Below are positions 35,140 through 44,298 of a stretch of 64,000 nucleotides of DNA, piece by piece. A model generated the notes under the pieces. The model did not search any database and was not told the origin of the DNA. It was given only the letters and a program-made list of their open reading frames with translations. How positions within the stretch are numbered: the stretch's first letter is position 1; each line of letters starts with the position of its first letter. The stretch spans positions 310,001-374,000 of the forward strand of contig UEIF01000009.1 of assembly GCA_900468805.1 (NCBI GenBank), in the 5' to 3' direction. A program made the position numbers and the translations under genes. This DNA is from Hyphomicrobiales bacterium. Lineage in GTDB: Bacteria; Pseudomonadota; Alphaproteobacteria; Rhizobiales; Rhizobiaceae.

Positions 35140-36918
35140 ATGATGACGCTTCTTATCATTGCCTATCTGGGAGGGGCGCTGACCATATTCAGCCCCTGCA
35201 TTCTCCCGATCCTTCCCTTCGTCTTTGCCCGCGCCGGACAACCGTTCCTGCGCAGCACGCTGCCCATGCTGATCGGCATGGCCGCCACGTTTGCACTTGT
35301 GGCGACCCTTGCCGCCGTTGGCGGCAGCTGGGCGATCAACGCCAATGAATATGGCCGTCTTGCCGCGCTGGCCCTGCTTGCCGTCTTCGGCGTCAGCCTG
35401 ATTTCACCGCGTATTGCAAGCTTCGTCACCCAGCCGGTCGTCAATTTCGGCAATCGCCTGCTGAACACTTCCGGCAAGACCGGTTCTGCGCCGACAACGG
35501 TGAGCGCCTTTATCCTCGGTATTGCGACTGGTCTGCTCTGGGCGCCCTGCGCCGGGCCGATCCTCGGTCTCGTGCTGACGGGGGCGGCACTTCAGGGCGC
35601 CAATCTGCAGACGACCTTCCTGCTGCTGGCCTATGCGGCGGGTGCGGCTACCTCGCTCGCAATCGCCCTCTCCGTCGGCGGCAAGATCTTTGCCGGCATG
35701 AAGAAGTCACTTGGCGTCAGCGAGCGAATTCGTCAGGGCCTTGGTGCTGCCGTGCTTGCAGGTGTCGTCGTTATCGCACTCGGTCTCGACACCGGCCTGC
35801 TGTCGCAGCTCTCCTATGCCAGCACCGCATCCTTGGAACAGGCCGTTCTCGACACCGCGAATGTGAAGCCAACCGATGGAGCATCGTCCGAGGTAGCAAG
35901 CAACGACAAGATGATCGGCCTTGCCGATGCGAAGAAACCTTTCCATAGCGATCTGCCTGTCGAAGGCCGTGCGCCATCACTTGACGGCGCCGTCGAATGG
36001 CTTAACTCGCCACCGCTGACCATGGAACAGCTTCGTGGCAAGGTCGTACTCGTCGATTTCTGGACCTACTCCTGCATCAACTGCATCCGCACTATCCCCT
36101 ATGTCCGCGCCTGGGCTGAAAAGTACAAAGACCAGGGCCTGGTTGTGATCGGCGTGCATGCCCCGGAATTTGCCTTCGAAAAGAAGATCGACAATGTCAA
36201 AAAGGCCATCGGCGATTTCAACATCGGCTATCCGGTCGCAATCGACAACGACTACAAGATCTGGCGTGCCTTCGATAACAGCTACTGGCCGGCCCATTAC
36301 CTGATCGACGCCAAGGGCCAGATCCGCGAACATCATTTCGGCGAAGGCAACTACCGACAGACCGAGCAGGCGATCCAGGACCTGCTGCGCGAAGCTGGCA
36401 GCGAGATGGCGACAAGCACACCGGTCGTGCCGGATGCCGAAGGTGCCGAGATGAGCCCCGACCTGAAGGACATCGGCTCCGGCGAGACCTATATCGGCTA
36501 CAAGCAGGCCACCGGCTTTGCCTCCAACGAGAGCATGCGCGCCGATGCTACCAGGGACTATTCGGTCAAGCAGCCGGGTCTCAACCAGTGGGGTCTTTCG
36601 GGCAAATGGACTGTCGGCGCCGAAGAGGCGACCCTCGATCAGGCAGGCGGCGGAATCTCCTACCGCTTCAGCGCCCGCGACCTACATCTCGTTCTTGGCC
36701 CAAGTGCTGACGGCAGAGCGATCCGCTTCCAGGTGACGATCGACGGCAAGGCGCCAGGCGCCGACCATGGAAGCGATATCGATGCCGATGGAAACGGAAC
36801 GGTGACATCGACCAAACTCTATCAGCTCGTGCGCCAGTCCGGTGACGTGGCAGCACGCAACTTCGAGATCCATTTCCTCGATCCAGACGTCCAGGCCTAC
36901 GCCTTCACATTCGGCTGA
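35140..36918 (+). CDS. DipZ-like fusion of CcdA membrane domain and thioredoxin-like domain
   Basis: A 592-residue protein with an N-terminal CcdA/DsbD-type membrane domain of six helices. Its redox cysteines are C20 (FSPCILPILPF) and C137 (LLWAPCAGPILG). A TlpA/AhpC-like thioredoxin domain carries C312-I-N-C315 (WTYSCINCIRTIP), and a beta-rich C-terminal module of the DipZ type completes it. It passes electrons from cytosolic thioredoxin to periplasmic targets. AAGGAAA precedes the ATG; the 228-bp stretch to the divergent gene holds no other feature that I could recognise. Confidence 0.9.
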   Translation: MMTLLIIAYLGGALTIFSPCILPILPFVFARAGQPFLRSTLPMLIGMAATFALVATLAAVGGSWAINANEYGRLAALALLAVFGVSLISPRIASFVTQPVVNFGNRLLNTSGKTGSAPTTVSAFILGIATGLLWAPCAGPILGLVLTGAALQGANLQTTFLLLAYAAGAATSLAIALSVGGKIFAGMKKSLGVSERIRQGLGAAVLAGVVVIALGLDTGLLSQLSYASTASLEQAVLDTANVKPTDGASSEVASNDKMIGLADAKKPFHSDLPVEGRAPSLDGAVEWLNSPPLTMEQLRGKVVLVDFWTYSCINCIRTIPYVRAWAEKYKDQGLVVIGVHAPEFAFEKKIDNVKKAIGDFNIGYPVAIDNDYKIWRAFDNSYWPAHYLIDAKGQIREHHFGEGNYRQTEQAIQDLLREAGSEMATSTPVVPDAEGAEMSPDLKDIGSGETYIGYKQATGFASNESMRADATRDYSVKQPGLNQWGLSGKWTVGAEEATLDQAGGGISYRFSARDLHLVLGPSADGRAIRFQVTIDGKAPGADHGSDIDADGNGTVTSTKLYQLVRQSGDVAARNFEIHFLDPDVQAYAFTFG

Positions 36919-36960
36919 CATTATTTCTCACATTCTACTTGAACAAAAGGAGCAATGACA

Positions 36961-37719
36961 ATGAAACACAAGTATTTTTCTACCATCGCCCTTGCCTTTG
37001 CCACCAGTGCCATCGCTTTTGCTGCCCAGGCGGCCGAGGTGAAAAACATCGTCATCGTCCATGGTGCACTCGCCGATGGTTCCGGCTGGCGCAAGGCAAG
37101 CGATATCCTCGAAGGCCGCGGCTTCAACGTCACCGTCGTCCAGGAGCCGATCACCTCGCTTGCCGATGATGTCGCCGCAACCAACCGGGTGCTTGACCTG
37201 CAGGATGGCCCGACCCTGCTCGTCGGCCACAGCTACGGTGGCATGGTGATCACCGAAGCCGGCAACAGCCCCAATGTCGCGGGCCTGGTCTATGTCGCGG
37301 CCTTCCAGCCGGACCAGGGTGAAAGCCTCATCAGCTTGGCGAGTTCCAAGCCGGCCGGCGGCATGGATATTCGTGAGACGAAGGACGGAAAATACCTCTA
37401 TCTCGACCCTGCAGCCTTCGCCAGCGACTTTGCCGCCGACCTGCCGAAGGACGAGGCCGCGTTCCTCGCAAAGTCGCAGGTCTTCGCCTCCAAGGAGGCC
37501 TTCTCGGCCAAGGTCAGCGATCCCGCCTGGAAGACAAAGAAGAGCTGGACGATCGTCGCCACCGAAGACCGTTCGATCAATCCCGACCTCGAACGCGACA
37601 TGGCGAAGCGGGCAGGAAGCGATGCTACCGAGATCAAGGCAAGCCACGCCGTCTTCGCGTCTCAGCCGGAAAAGGTCGCCGATGTGATCGCGAAGGCTGC
37701 TGAGGCAGCCGGCAAGTAA
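36961..37719 (+). CDS. Exported alpha/beta hydrolase
   Basis: A 252-residue alpha/beta hydrolase with a Sec signal peptide (MKHKYFSTIALAFATSAIAFAAQA). It has IVIVHGALADGSGWRK as oxyanion and entry motif, nucleophile elbow GHSYGG, and a C-terminal histidine in ASHAVFASQPEKVADVI. It resembles the hydrolases of the EstE/salicylate-esterase-like group. The ATG at 36961 is preferred to 36955 because of its spacing from GGAG. It follows dipZ by 42 bp and ends at a strong terminator; together they may form one periplasmic stress unit. Confidence 0.87.
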   Translation: MKHKYFSTIALAFATSAIAFAAQAAEVKNIVIVHGALADGSGWRKASDILEGRGFNVTVVQEPITSLADDVAATNRVLDLQDGPTLLVGHSYGGMVITEAGNSPNVAGLVYVAAFQPDQGESLISLASSKPAGGMDIRETKDGKYLYLDPAAFASDFAADLPKDEAAFLAKSQVFASKEAFSAKVSDPAWKTKKSWTIVATEDRSINPDLERDMAKRAGSDATEIKASHAVFASQPEKVADVIAKAAEAAGK

Positions 37720-37740
37720 TCAGGTCAAAAGCAGTGACCG

Positions 37741-37770
37741 GAGCCGGTGGATCACTCCACCGGCTCGTTT
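37741..37770 (+). terminator. Intrinsic terminator after the hydrolase gene
   Basis: An 11-bp perfect stem (GAGCCGGTGGA/TCCACCGGCTC) with a TCAC loop is followed by GTTTTCC. It terminates the plus-strand hydrolase transcript; its right part lies inside the 3' end of the convergent dhaL gene. Confidence 0.85.
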
Positions 37771-38408
37771 TCCGTGAATGTGTCCTTCATCGCCCTGATG
37801 ATGATGACGGCCGATGCGGCCCCGGGGTCGATATGTCCGAGGGATCGCTCCCCAAGACGAGCGGCGCGGCCGCGGGTGGCGACCATGGAGCGCGTGGAGC
37901 GTGCACCAGTATCGGCAGCCTCGAGAATCTCGCGCCACATGTCCGAAACATTTGCCTGCCGGTCGCGGGCAGCGGCAGCGGCTTCGGTTGCCGGGATCCA
38001 GGCATCCAGCATCGTCTTGTCGCCGCGTTGGCCCTTGCCGCGGTCCCTGATACCTGATGTCATCGCCTCGACGATTGCCGCCTGCCCGGCCGCTGACAGC
38101 GTTTCGTCCTGCTTCAGCACCTGGGCTGCCTTGCGAAAGGCCGTGGCATAGAGCGGCCCTGTCGATGCGCCGACGGCATCGAGAAAAGCGGACGCTGCGA
38201 TCGAAAACACCTCCGACGGCAGCGTTTCATCGAGGTCGTGTTTTGCCAGTTCGCCATTCACCGCCTGGAAGCCAAGCGCCATGGTGATGCCATGGTCGGC
38301 ATCGCCGATCGCCCCGTCCAGATCGGAGAGATGGTCTTTCTCAGCCGAAATCGCCACCAATATCCGGTGAAACATCCTGCTGAGGCTGCGGGCCGCGTTT
38401 GCCGGCAT
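37752..38408 (-). CDS. dhaL: Dihydroxyacetone kinase ADP-binding subunit DhaL (first copy)
   Basis: A 218-residue DhaL protein with the ADP-Mg binding aspartates in GDADHG (residues about 32-37). Two other family motifs are GASTGPLYATAFRKAA and GDKTMLDAW. DhaL carries ADP/ATP and transfers phosphate, via PTS or ATP, to a substrate held by DhaK. It is downstream of the SorC-DhaK fusion with 56 bp between, so this pair is probably the partner set of the fusion. No DhaM is seen, so ATP is the likely donor. Confidence 0.92.
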   Translation of the reverse strand: MPANAARSLSRMFHRILVAISAEKDHLSDLDGAIGDADHGITMALGFQAVNGELAKHDLDETLPSEVFSIAASAFLDAVGASTGPLYATAFRKAAQVLKQDETLSAAGQAAIVEAMTSGIRDRGKGQRGDKTMLDAWIPATEAAAAARDRQANVSDMWREILEAADTGARSTRSMVATRGRAARLGERSLGHIDPGAASAVIIIRAMKDTFTENEPVE

Positions 38409-38464
38409 GATTATCCTCCCAATTCATGCAGCCCAGCCCCCTGGGATGCTGTCTTCCATTTTTT

Positions 38465-40555
38465 TCAGTTAACGACCCTGAGGAATGCCGTATCGCAGGG
38501 ATGGTGCAACATATCCGTCAGTTCCCGGTCGAGATGCAGGATCGATATGGATGCTCCGACCATGTCGAGCGATGTGCAATAATGCCCCACCCAATTCGCC
38601 TCGATCTTGATGCCCTTTGCGCTCAGTCGCTGTTCCACGCGCCTGAAAAGAATATAGAGCTCCATCAAAGGCGTGCCGCCGAAGGAATTGACCAGCACGG
38701 CGACACGATCTCCCGATACAGCCTTCATCTCCGAAAAAATCCTGTCCATGACGACGTCGACGACGGCATCGGCGCTCATCATCTTCTCGCGCATCACGCC
38801 AGGCTCGCCGTGGATGCCCATGCCGATCTCGATGTCATCAGGGCCGATCTCGAAGTTATGGCGACGCGTCTGAGGCAGCGAACTGGGTTCAAGCGCAACA
38901 CCCATGGTGAAGGTCCGTGCATTGGCCTTGCGGGTCACTGCTTCGCAGGCATCGAGCGAAAGACCGCGGTCGCAGGCAGCACCGGCGACCTTGAAGATGA
39001 AGAAATTACCGGCAACGCCGCGGCGACCGTCCCGATCCTCCAACGGCGAGGAGGAGATATCGTCGGTCGTCACGACGGTACGGACCTCGATTTTGTCCTC
39101 TGCGGCCATTTCGGCGGCCATCTCGAAATTCATGACATCGCCGGCGTAATTGCCATAGACGAAGAGTACTCCCGCTCCCCCCGATGCCGCCTTGGCGCAT
39201 TGCAGGATCGGCCCCGGCGGCGGCGAGGAAAAGATATTGCCGACCGCGACCGCATCGGCGAGCCCCTTGCCGACATAGCCGAGAAAGGCCGGTTCATGCC
39301 CCGTCCCTCCGCCGACGACCAGACCGACCTTGCCGGCTCGCGGGCCTGAACGGGCAACGAGCGCCCGGTTGGAACTGTCGACCGGGCGAAGGTAATGCAC
39401 ATGCGCCTTGACGACGCCATCGAGCATTTCTTCGACGACATCGTCGGGGTCGTTCAGGAACTTCTTGATGTGGGTGCGGAAGCCAGTCAGCGGCGTGGAG
39501 ATCTCGTTGTCGACCTTCGGTCGCGGCGAGTGCTTCTGATCGATCTCCGTCACGCCATCGGCATTGAGGATGCCCCGGCCGGTGGCGGCATCGGTGATGA
39601 GCACACTGACATAGCCGCCGCGAAGCGCAGCAAGGATGGCCGGCACCTTGTCGAAACCGCCTGCAACGGCGATGCGCATCTTGATCTTCTTCAGCAGGTC
39701 GAGGGAGATGCCGACCGTGCGGTCGTCCAGCGGCCCTGCGACAAGGCGTCCATGACCATCGATGAAGCGGCCAGCCACCACGCCGGTCGCATCCTTTGCG
39801 AGATACTCCTGCAGGGACACTGAATCGAAAAAGCCGCTTGTGTGGATCGTGGAATTCGGCCGCATGGAGGCGATACCGAAGATCACCTTGTTTGCCTGCG
39901 AAAGCGCTTCGAACTGCCGGTCGATCAGCGGTTCACGCAAGAACACGTCGCGCACCGCAGGGCTGGAGACGATGGCGGGTGCTGCAATATTGATGAGCTT
40001 GGCATCGACCGCATCGGCAAAGGCCGCGGCGCAAAGCTCTGGCGTATAAGTGAAGGTCGCGCTCGTTCCACCCGTTGCCTGCACGACGGTCATATCCTGC
40101 AGCCCCGATATGGAGGCCTGCTCGCCGACCGCCATGATCGTACGCCCCCAGACGACCGCAAGCGTGTCGCCGGATTTCAGGATCTTCTGCAGCGCCTGGG
40201 CGCCCGCAGAGCCGAGCCGTTCGATCAATGGACGGGCATTGTCGTCGCTCGGCACGACCAGACAGTCGTGCAGCCCGAAGTGCCGCTTCAGCTCCTGAGC
40301 GATGGTCAGCGAGCTGAGCCGCGCCGGCTCGATGGAAATATTGACGATGCCACGGGCACGCGCATCGGCGAGATAGCTGTTCACCGTCGCCCGCGAAATA
40401 CCCATCGTTTCGGCGATATCGCCCTGGGTCATGCCGTCTTCGTAGTAAAGCCAGCACGCCCATACGTAGGGATCGTCCCCGTAGCGCAACGGAATAGGCT
40501 CAGCCGCGATATCAGCCGTACCGTTCTTTCGTGCCGATGATGTCTTTGCGACCAT
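38465..40555 (-). CDS. SorC-type regulator fused to dihydroxyacetone kinase subunit DhaK
   Basis: A 696-residue fusion protein. Residues 30-355 are a SorC/DeoR-type sugar-sensing regulator with a helix-turn-helix (GMTQGDIAETMGISRATVNSYL, about 41-62) and a sugar-phosphate-binding effector domain. Residues 365-696 are a full DhaK subunit with H420 (GGGTGHEP) and the covalent substrate histidine H582 (GIHGEPG). The protein could thus sense and phosphorylate the same keto-sugar. Bifunctional sugar-binding regulator/DhaK proteins are known from Rhizobiales by annotation; I know of no biochemical study. Its binding sites are candidates at 46.9 kb. Confidence 0.9.
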   Translation of the reverse strand: MVAKTSSARKNGTADIAAEPIPLRYGDDPYVWACWLYYEDGMTQGDIAETMGISRATVNSYLADARARGIVNISIEPARLSSLTIAQELKRHFGLHDCLVVPSDDNARPLIERLGSAGAQALQKILKSGDTLAVVWGRTIMAVGEQASISGLQDMTVVQATGGTSATFTYTPELCAAAFADAVDAKLINIAAPAIVSSPAVRDVFLREPLIDRQFEALSQANKVIFGIASMRPNSTIHTSGFFDSVSLQEYLAKDATGVVAGRFIDGHGRLVAGPLDDRTVGISLDLLKKIKMRIAVAGGFDKVPAILAALRGGYVSVLITDAATGRGILNADGVTEIDQKHSPRPKVDNEISTPLTGFRTHIKKFLNDPDDVVEEMLDGVVKAHVHYLRPVDSSNRALVARSGPRAGKVGLVVGGGTGHEPAFLGYVGKGLADAVAVGNIFSSPPPGPILQCAKAASGGAGVLFVYGNYAGDVMNFEMAAEMAAEDKIEVRTVVTTDDISSSPLEDRDGRRGVAGNFFIFKVAGAACDRGLSLDACEAVTRKANARTFTMGVALEPSSLPQTRRHNFEIGPDDIEIGMGIHGEPGVMREKMMSADAVVDVVMDRIFSEMKAVSGDRVAVLVNSFGGTPLMELYILFRRVEQRLSAKGIKIEANWVGHYCTSLDMVGASISILHLDRELTDMLHHPCDTAFLRVVN

Positions 40556-40636
40556 CCTGCCTGGTTTCCCTCATCCAAATCGACGGCGAAGATGAGCGTA
40601 AAAGCTGCAGTTTTCAACATGCCCTCGCCTGATTGT

Positions 40637-40660
40637 TCCCGGCCGCCGCAGCGGCCGGGA
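40637..40660. other. Hairpin between dhaL (second copy) and the SorC-DhaK gene
   Basis: A perfect 10-bp GC stem (TCCCGGCCGC/GCGGCCGGGA) with a CGCA loop sits in the 151-bp gap. No T-tract follows on either strand, so it is probably a processing or attenuating element within the minus-strand unit rather than a full terminator. Confidence 0.55.
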
Positions 40661-40706
40661 CGGTGATGCAAGGGAGGATCGCGGGCTCTCACCAAAGCCC
40701 GATCTG

Positions 40707-41354
40707 TCAAGCGGGCTGGAGCCTCGTCTCCACACCATCAGACAGCGACTTCAGGATCAATGCGCAGGAGGTTGCGCCCGCATCGAGCACGCCAAGCGAA
40801 CGTTCGCCAAGGCGGCTGGCGCGACCGATCTTGGCGACGAGATCGCGCGTGCTGTCCCGTCCGGCTTCGGCTGCCGCGACAAGTGCCGCAAGCGCCTCGC
40901 CAAAGGACTTGCCATTGCCGATAGCCGCATCGAATGCGGTGATCGCCGGTACCAGCGTATCGAGCAGCGTCTTGTCGCCAACCTTGGCCGAGCCGATCGC
41001 CTTGATGCCGTCGAGGCCATTGTGCAGCATGGTGCTGAAGGTCGCGGTATCGATGGCGTCAGACTTTTCAATGGTTTCGGCGAACTGGGTGAACATGACG
41101 CCATAGAGTGGCCCCATCGACCCGCCGATCTCCGTCATCAGGACTGTGCCGAGGGTATCGAGGGCCTGCGCCAGCGACATGTCCGCCCCCTTGATGCGTT
41201 CGGCAGCCATGCCGAATCCCTTGGCCATGTTGACGCCATGGTCGCCATCACCGATCTTGCCGTCGATTTCGCTGAGGTAGGCGCGATTCTCGATGATCAG
41301 GCTCGCGACCGAGAGCACGATATCGCCAGATCCGGCATTCTGAAATTGCTGCAT
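40707..41354 (-). CDS. dhaL: Dihydroxyacetone kinase ADP-binding subunit DhaL (second copy)
   Basis: A 215-residue DhaL protein with the nucleotide motif GDGDHG, GGSMGPLYGVMFTQFAE and GDKTLLDTL. A GGAGG ribosome site decides the ATG at 41354. It is 14 bp after the free-standing dhaK, with which it must form one kinase. It is more typical of erythrulose/dihydroxyacetone kinases than the first copy, but the families do not separate clearly by eye. Confidence 0.93.
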   Translation of the reverse strand: MQQFQNAGSGDIVLSVASLIIENRAYLSEIDGKIGDGDHGVNMAKGFGMAAERIKGADMSLAQALDTLGTVLMTEIGGSMGPLYGVMFTQFAETIEKSDAIDTATFSTMLHNGLDGIKAIGSAKVGDKTLLDTLVPAITAFDAAIGNGKSFGEALAALVAAAEAGRDSTRDLVAKIGRASRLGERSLGVLDAGATSCALILKSLSDGVETRLQPA

Positions 41355-41368
41355 TCTGCCTGCCTCCT

Positions 41369-42364
41369 TCAGAGCATCGCCGGGCACTGAACGTCGACAT
41401 CCAGTAGCCGCTTCAGTTCATCATCCAGCGCCATGACCGTCAGCGTTGCGCCGACCATTTCCAGCGACGTGAAATAGTTGCCGATGTAGACCTTGCTGAT
41501 CTTCAGTCCGCGTCCGGTGATCTCAGATTCGAGCGTATCATGAAGAATGTAGAGTTCGTTGAGCGGCGTGGCGCCGAGACCAGAGACGATGATTGCCACT
41601 TCCGTTCCTGCGGCAAGCTGGTGGTCATCGAGAACGATCCTGGCCATCTCCTCGGCGACTTCCTTGGCCGATTTCAGCGGTTCGACCCGCACGCCGGGCT
41701 CGCCATGATGGCCGATGCCGACTTCCATCGTACCCGGTTCGATCACGAAATTCGGATGGCCGACGGAGGGCAGTGTGCAGGGGCCGAGGCCGACGCCGAT
41801 CGAACGGCAATTATCGATCGCCTTCTGCGCGGTCGCCCGCACCTCTTCGAGGCTAGCACCTTCGGCAGCCTTAGCCGCGCCGCACTTCCACATGAAGATT
41901 TCGCCGGCAACGCCGCGGCGCTTTTCACGCTCCTCGGGGCCTGCTGAACAGACGTCGTCGTTGGCGACGACGGTGGCGATTTCGATGCCTTCCTTCGCGG
42001 CAAGCTTGATCGCCATCTTCACATTCATATTGTCGCCGGCATAGTTGCCGTAAAGGCAGACGACACCTTTGCCGCCATTCGCCTCGCGGGCGGCATCGAG
42101 GAAGCTCTTTGCGGTCGGCGAGGAAAAGAGTTCGCCAACGGCAACAGCATCCAACATATTGCGGCCAGTATAACCGATGAAGGCGGGCTCATGGCCCGAA
42201 CCGCCGCCGGTGATGACGCCGACCTTGCCGGCGACCGGCGTGTGACGGGCGGTGATGACACGGGAATTTTGTGCGGATAGCCTGACGATGTCGGTATGGG
42301 CCTTGACGAAACCCTTGACCGTATCTTCAACGACCTCATCCGGATTATTGATAAACCTCTGCAT
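41369..42364 (-). CDS. dhaK: Dihydroxyacetone/erythrulose kinase substrate subunit DhaK
   Basis: A 331-residue DhaK with H58 (GGGSGHEPA), the aspartate in GNYAGDNMN and the covalent substrate histidine H220 (GHHGEPG). The substrate binds to this histidine as a hemiaminal. It is followed by dhaL with 14 bp and preceded by the SDR gene. In the D-threitol pathway of Mycobacterium the same gene trio (SDR dehydrogenase, DhaK-type kinase, RpiB-type isomerase) phosphorylates erythrulose; here the isomerase gene is a pseudogene. Confidence 0.93.
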   Translation of the reverse strand: MQRFINNPDEVVEDTVKGFVKAHTDIVRLSAQNSRVITARHTPVAGKVGVITGGGSGHEPAFIGYTGRNMLDAVAVGELFSSPTAKSFLDAAREANGGKGVVCLYGNYAGDNMNVKMAIKLAAKEGIEIATVVANDDVCSAGPEEREKRRGVAGEIFMWKCGAAKAAEGASLEEVRATAQKAIDNCRSIGVGLGPCTLPSVGHPNFVIEPGTMEVGIGHHGEPGVRVEPLKSAKEVAEEMARIVLDDHQLAAGTEVAIIVSGLGATPLNELYILHDTLESEITGRGLKISKVYIGNYFTSLEMVGATLTVMALDDELKRLLDVDVQCPAML

Positions 42365-42386
42365 TATAACTCCTATCTACTGCGCG

Positions 42387-43157
42387 TCAGATAATGGTGT
42401 AGCCGCCATCGACCAGAAGGTCCGCGCCATTGATCATATCGGCGCCGTTAGACGCCAGGAATACCGCCGCCGCCGCAATTTCCTCGGGGAACGCGAAGCG
42501 TCCGGATGGGATACGCTGTTTCAGCGCCTCACCGCGCGGGCCATCCCATGCCTTCCTGCCGAGATCGGTCAGGACGACGGTCGGAGAGATCGTGTTGACG
42601 TTGATGCCGTGCTTTCCCCATTCGGCAGCCAGCGTCTTGGAAAGACCGATGACGCCAAACTTCGAGGCACAATAGGCAACATGCTGATCGATGGCGACAG
42701 TGCCGGCCTGGGACGCCATATTGATGATCTTGCCGCCCCTGCCCGCCTTGATCATGGCGCGGCCGGCAGCTTGAGAAATCAAGAACGTGCCCTTGAGATT
42801 GATGGCGATGGTCTTGTCCCACGCATCAAGGCTGAGTTCCTCTGCAGGCGCGAGCATGACGACGCCGGCGCTGTTGACGGCAATGTCGATGTGACCGAAC
42901 GCGGCCACCACATCGGCAACCACTTTTTCGACGGATTGCGGGTTCGATACGTCGCAGACGAATGATTTCGCCCCGTTACCGAGTTCGTCGGCCTTGGCCT
43001 TTGCGACCGATTCATTGATGTCGACCACGCCGACAATCGCGCCTTTCGCGGCCATGGCGGATGCGATGGCGCTACCGATGCCGGACGCACCGCCCGTGAT
43101 CAGAGCGACCTTGCCGCTCAGGGAAAAGTTCAGATCAACCTGTTTTGAATCAGTCAT
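42387..43157 (-). CDS. SDR-family polyol dehydrogenase (D-threitol dehydrogenase-like)
   Basis: A 256-residue short-chain dehydrogenase with TGGASGIGSA (NAD-binding turn), an acidic D47 after beta-2 that favours NAD over NADP, and the catalytic S149, Y162, K166 (NMASQAG ... YCASKFG). The whole resembles the branch of NAD-dependent polyol dehydrogenases annotated as D-threitol or galactitol/D-arabitol dehydrogenases (ISPTVVLTDLGRKAWDGPRGE, NGADMINGADLLVDGGYTI). It would oxidise a polyol to a ketose for DhaKL. A short upstream in-frame ATG was rejected for lack of homology. Confidence 0.88.
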   Translation of the reverse strand: MTDSKQVDLNFSLSGKVALITGGASGIGSAIASAMAAKGAIVGVVDINESVAKAKADELGNGAKSFVCDVSNPQSVEKVVADVVAAFGHIDIAVNSAGVVMLAPAEELSLDAWDKTIAINLKGTFLISQAAGRAMIKAGRGGKIINMASQAGTVAIDQHVAYCASKFGVIGLSKTLAAEWGKHGINVNTISPTVVLTDLGRKAWDGPRGEALKQRIPSGRFAFPEEIAAAAVFLASNGADMINGADLLVDGGYTII

Positions 43158-43216
43158 GGCTTTCTTCTCAACCTGTCGGGATATGGGGCGGGATCTTCCT
43201 CCCGCCCCAGGGAGGA

Positions 43217-44209
43217 TCACTTGCGGGTGGAAAGCAGCTTATCGACGTTTTCAGCCGTCACCGGGGTCCACGGGACATTATAGGTCTTATCCTTGCCGTC
43301 GTTCCACGGCATATCCTTGTAGGTGGTCCAGATATCGGATTCCGGCTTATAATCGCCCTTCTTGGCATTGAAGATCGCAAGATCCAGGGCGCCCTGCGCC
43401 TGAGCCCGGGCATCCTGAAGGATCGACGTCATCTCGCCGGCCTTGGCGGCCCGCAGCGCGTCGGTGACGCCGTCGATACCGGCAATGGCGAAGCTCTTGA
43501 CGTCGAGGCCGGCAGCCTTGATCGCCTCGATGGCACCGAGCGCCATTTCATCATTCTGGCCGATAATGCCGTTGATCTGGTTCGGGTGCGACGTCAGCCA
43601 GTTTTCCATCAGCGTCTGGGCCTCGGCGCGTGACCAGTTTGCAGTCTGGTCTTCCAGAACCTTGACGTCAGGGCATTCGGCCAACGCCTTCTTGTTGCCC
43701 TGCAGGCGTTGAATCTGCGCCGACTGGCCGACCGGACCTTCGATGATCACGACATTGCCCTTGCAGCCGATCTTGTCCAGCACACTCTTGGCTTCGAGAT
43801 AACCGGAAACCGTGTCGTCGGAACCGACATAGGACGTCAGCTGGTCGGAATTGACGCGGGTGTTGGAGCCGATGACCGGAATGCCGGCATCGACGGCGGA
43901 TTGAACGGCAGATGCACCTGCGTCGACGTCGATCGGCGCAAAGATGATGGCGTTGTACTTCTGCGTGATCATCGTCTTGAACTGGTCCTGCTGGACCAAT
44001 GCGTCATAGCGGCCATCGAAAACCGTCAGTTCGACCTCGCCGCTCTTGACGGCCGGGTGATCCTGCAGGGCTGCGGTCCAGATCTGCATGAACTCCGCAT
44101 TCAAGCCGTAGGGTGCTGCGCCAATCTTGATCTTTTCCTGGGCTGCGGCAGACGTCGCCAGCAGCGCTGTTGCCGAAGCAAGCGCAATCAGAAGCTTTCT
44201 CATTTTCAT
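43217..44209 (-). CDS. Ribose-type ABC sugar-binding protein (polyol)
   Basis: A 330-residue periplasmic binding protein (family 4, RbsB-like) with a Sec signal peptide (MRKLLIALASATALLATSAAAQ) and the conserved pocket segments ITQKYNAIIFAPIDVDAGASAVQSAVDAGIPVIGSNT and GIIGQNDEMALGAIEAIKAAG. A GGAGGA site precedes the ATG; a second ATG two codons in is equally plausible. It stands between the SDR gene and its permease and ATPase, so this is the importer of the polyol that the SDR oxidises. Confidence 0.9.
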   Translation of the reverse strand: MKMRKLLIALASATALLATSAAAQEKIKIGAAPYGLNAEFMQIWTAALQDHPAVKSGEVELTVFDGRYDALVQQDQFKTMITQKYNAIIFAPIDVDAGASAVQSAVDAGIPVIGSNTRVNSDQLTSYVGSDDTVSGYLEAKSVLDKIGCKGNVVIIEGPVGQSAQIQRLQGNKKALAECPDVKVLEDQTANWSRAEAQTLMENWLTSHPNQINGIIGQNDEMALGAIEAIKAAGLDVKSFAIAGIDGVTDALRAAKAGEMTSILQDARAQAQGALDLAIFNAKKGDYKPESDIWTTYKDMPWNDGKDKTYNVPWTPVTAENVDKLLSTRK

Positions 44210-44298
44210 TCTCCTCCACTTTGGGTTTAGGCTGCCGGCATGGCTTGCCTGTCGGACGGGGCGAACGAAGCGCCTGCCCCGAATTTCTGCTGATGAGC

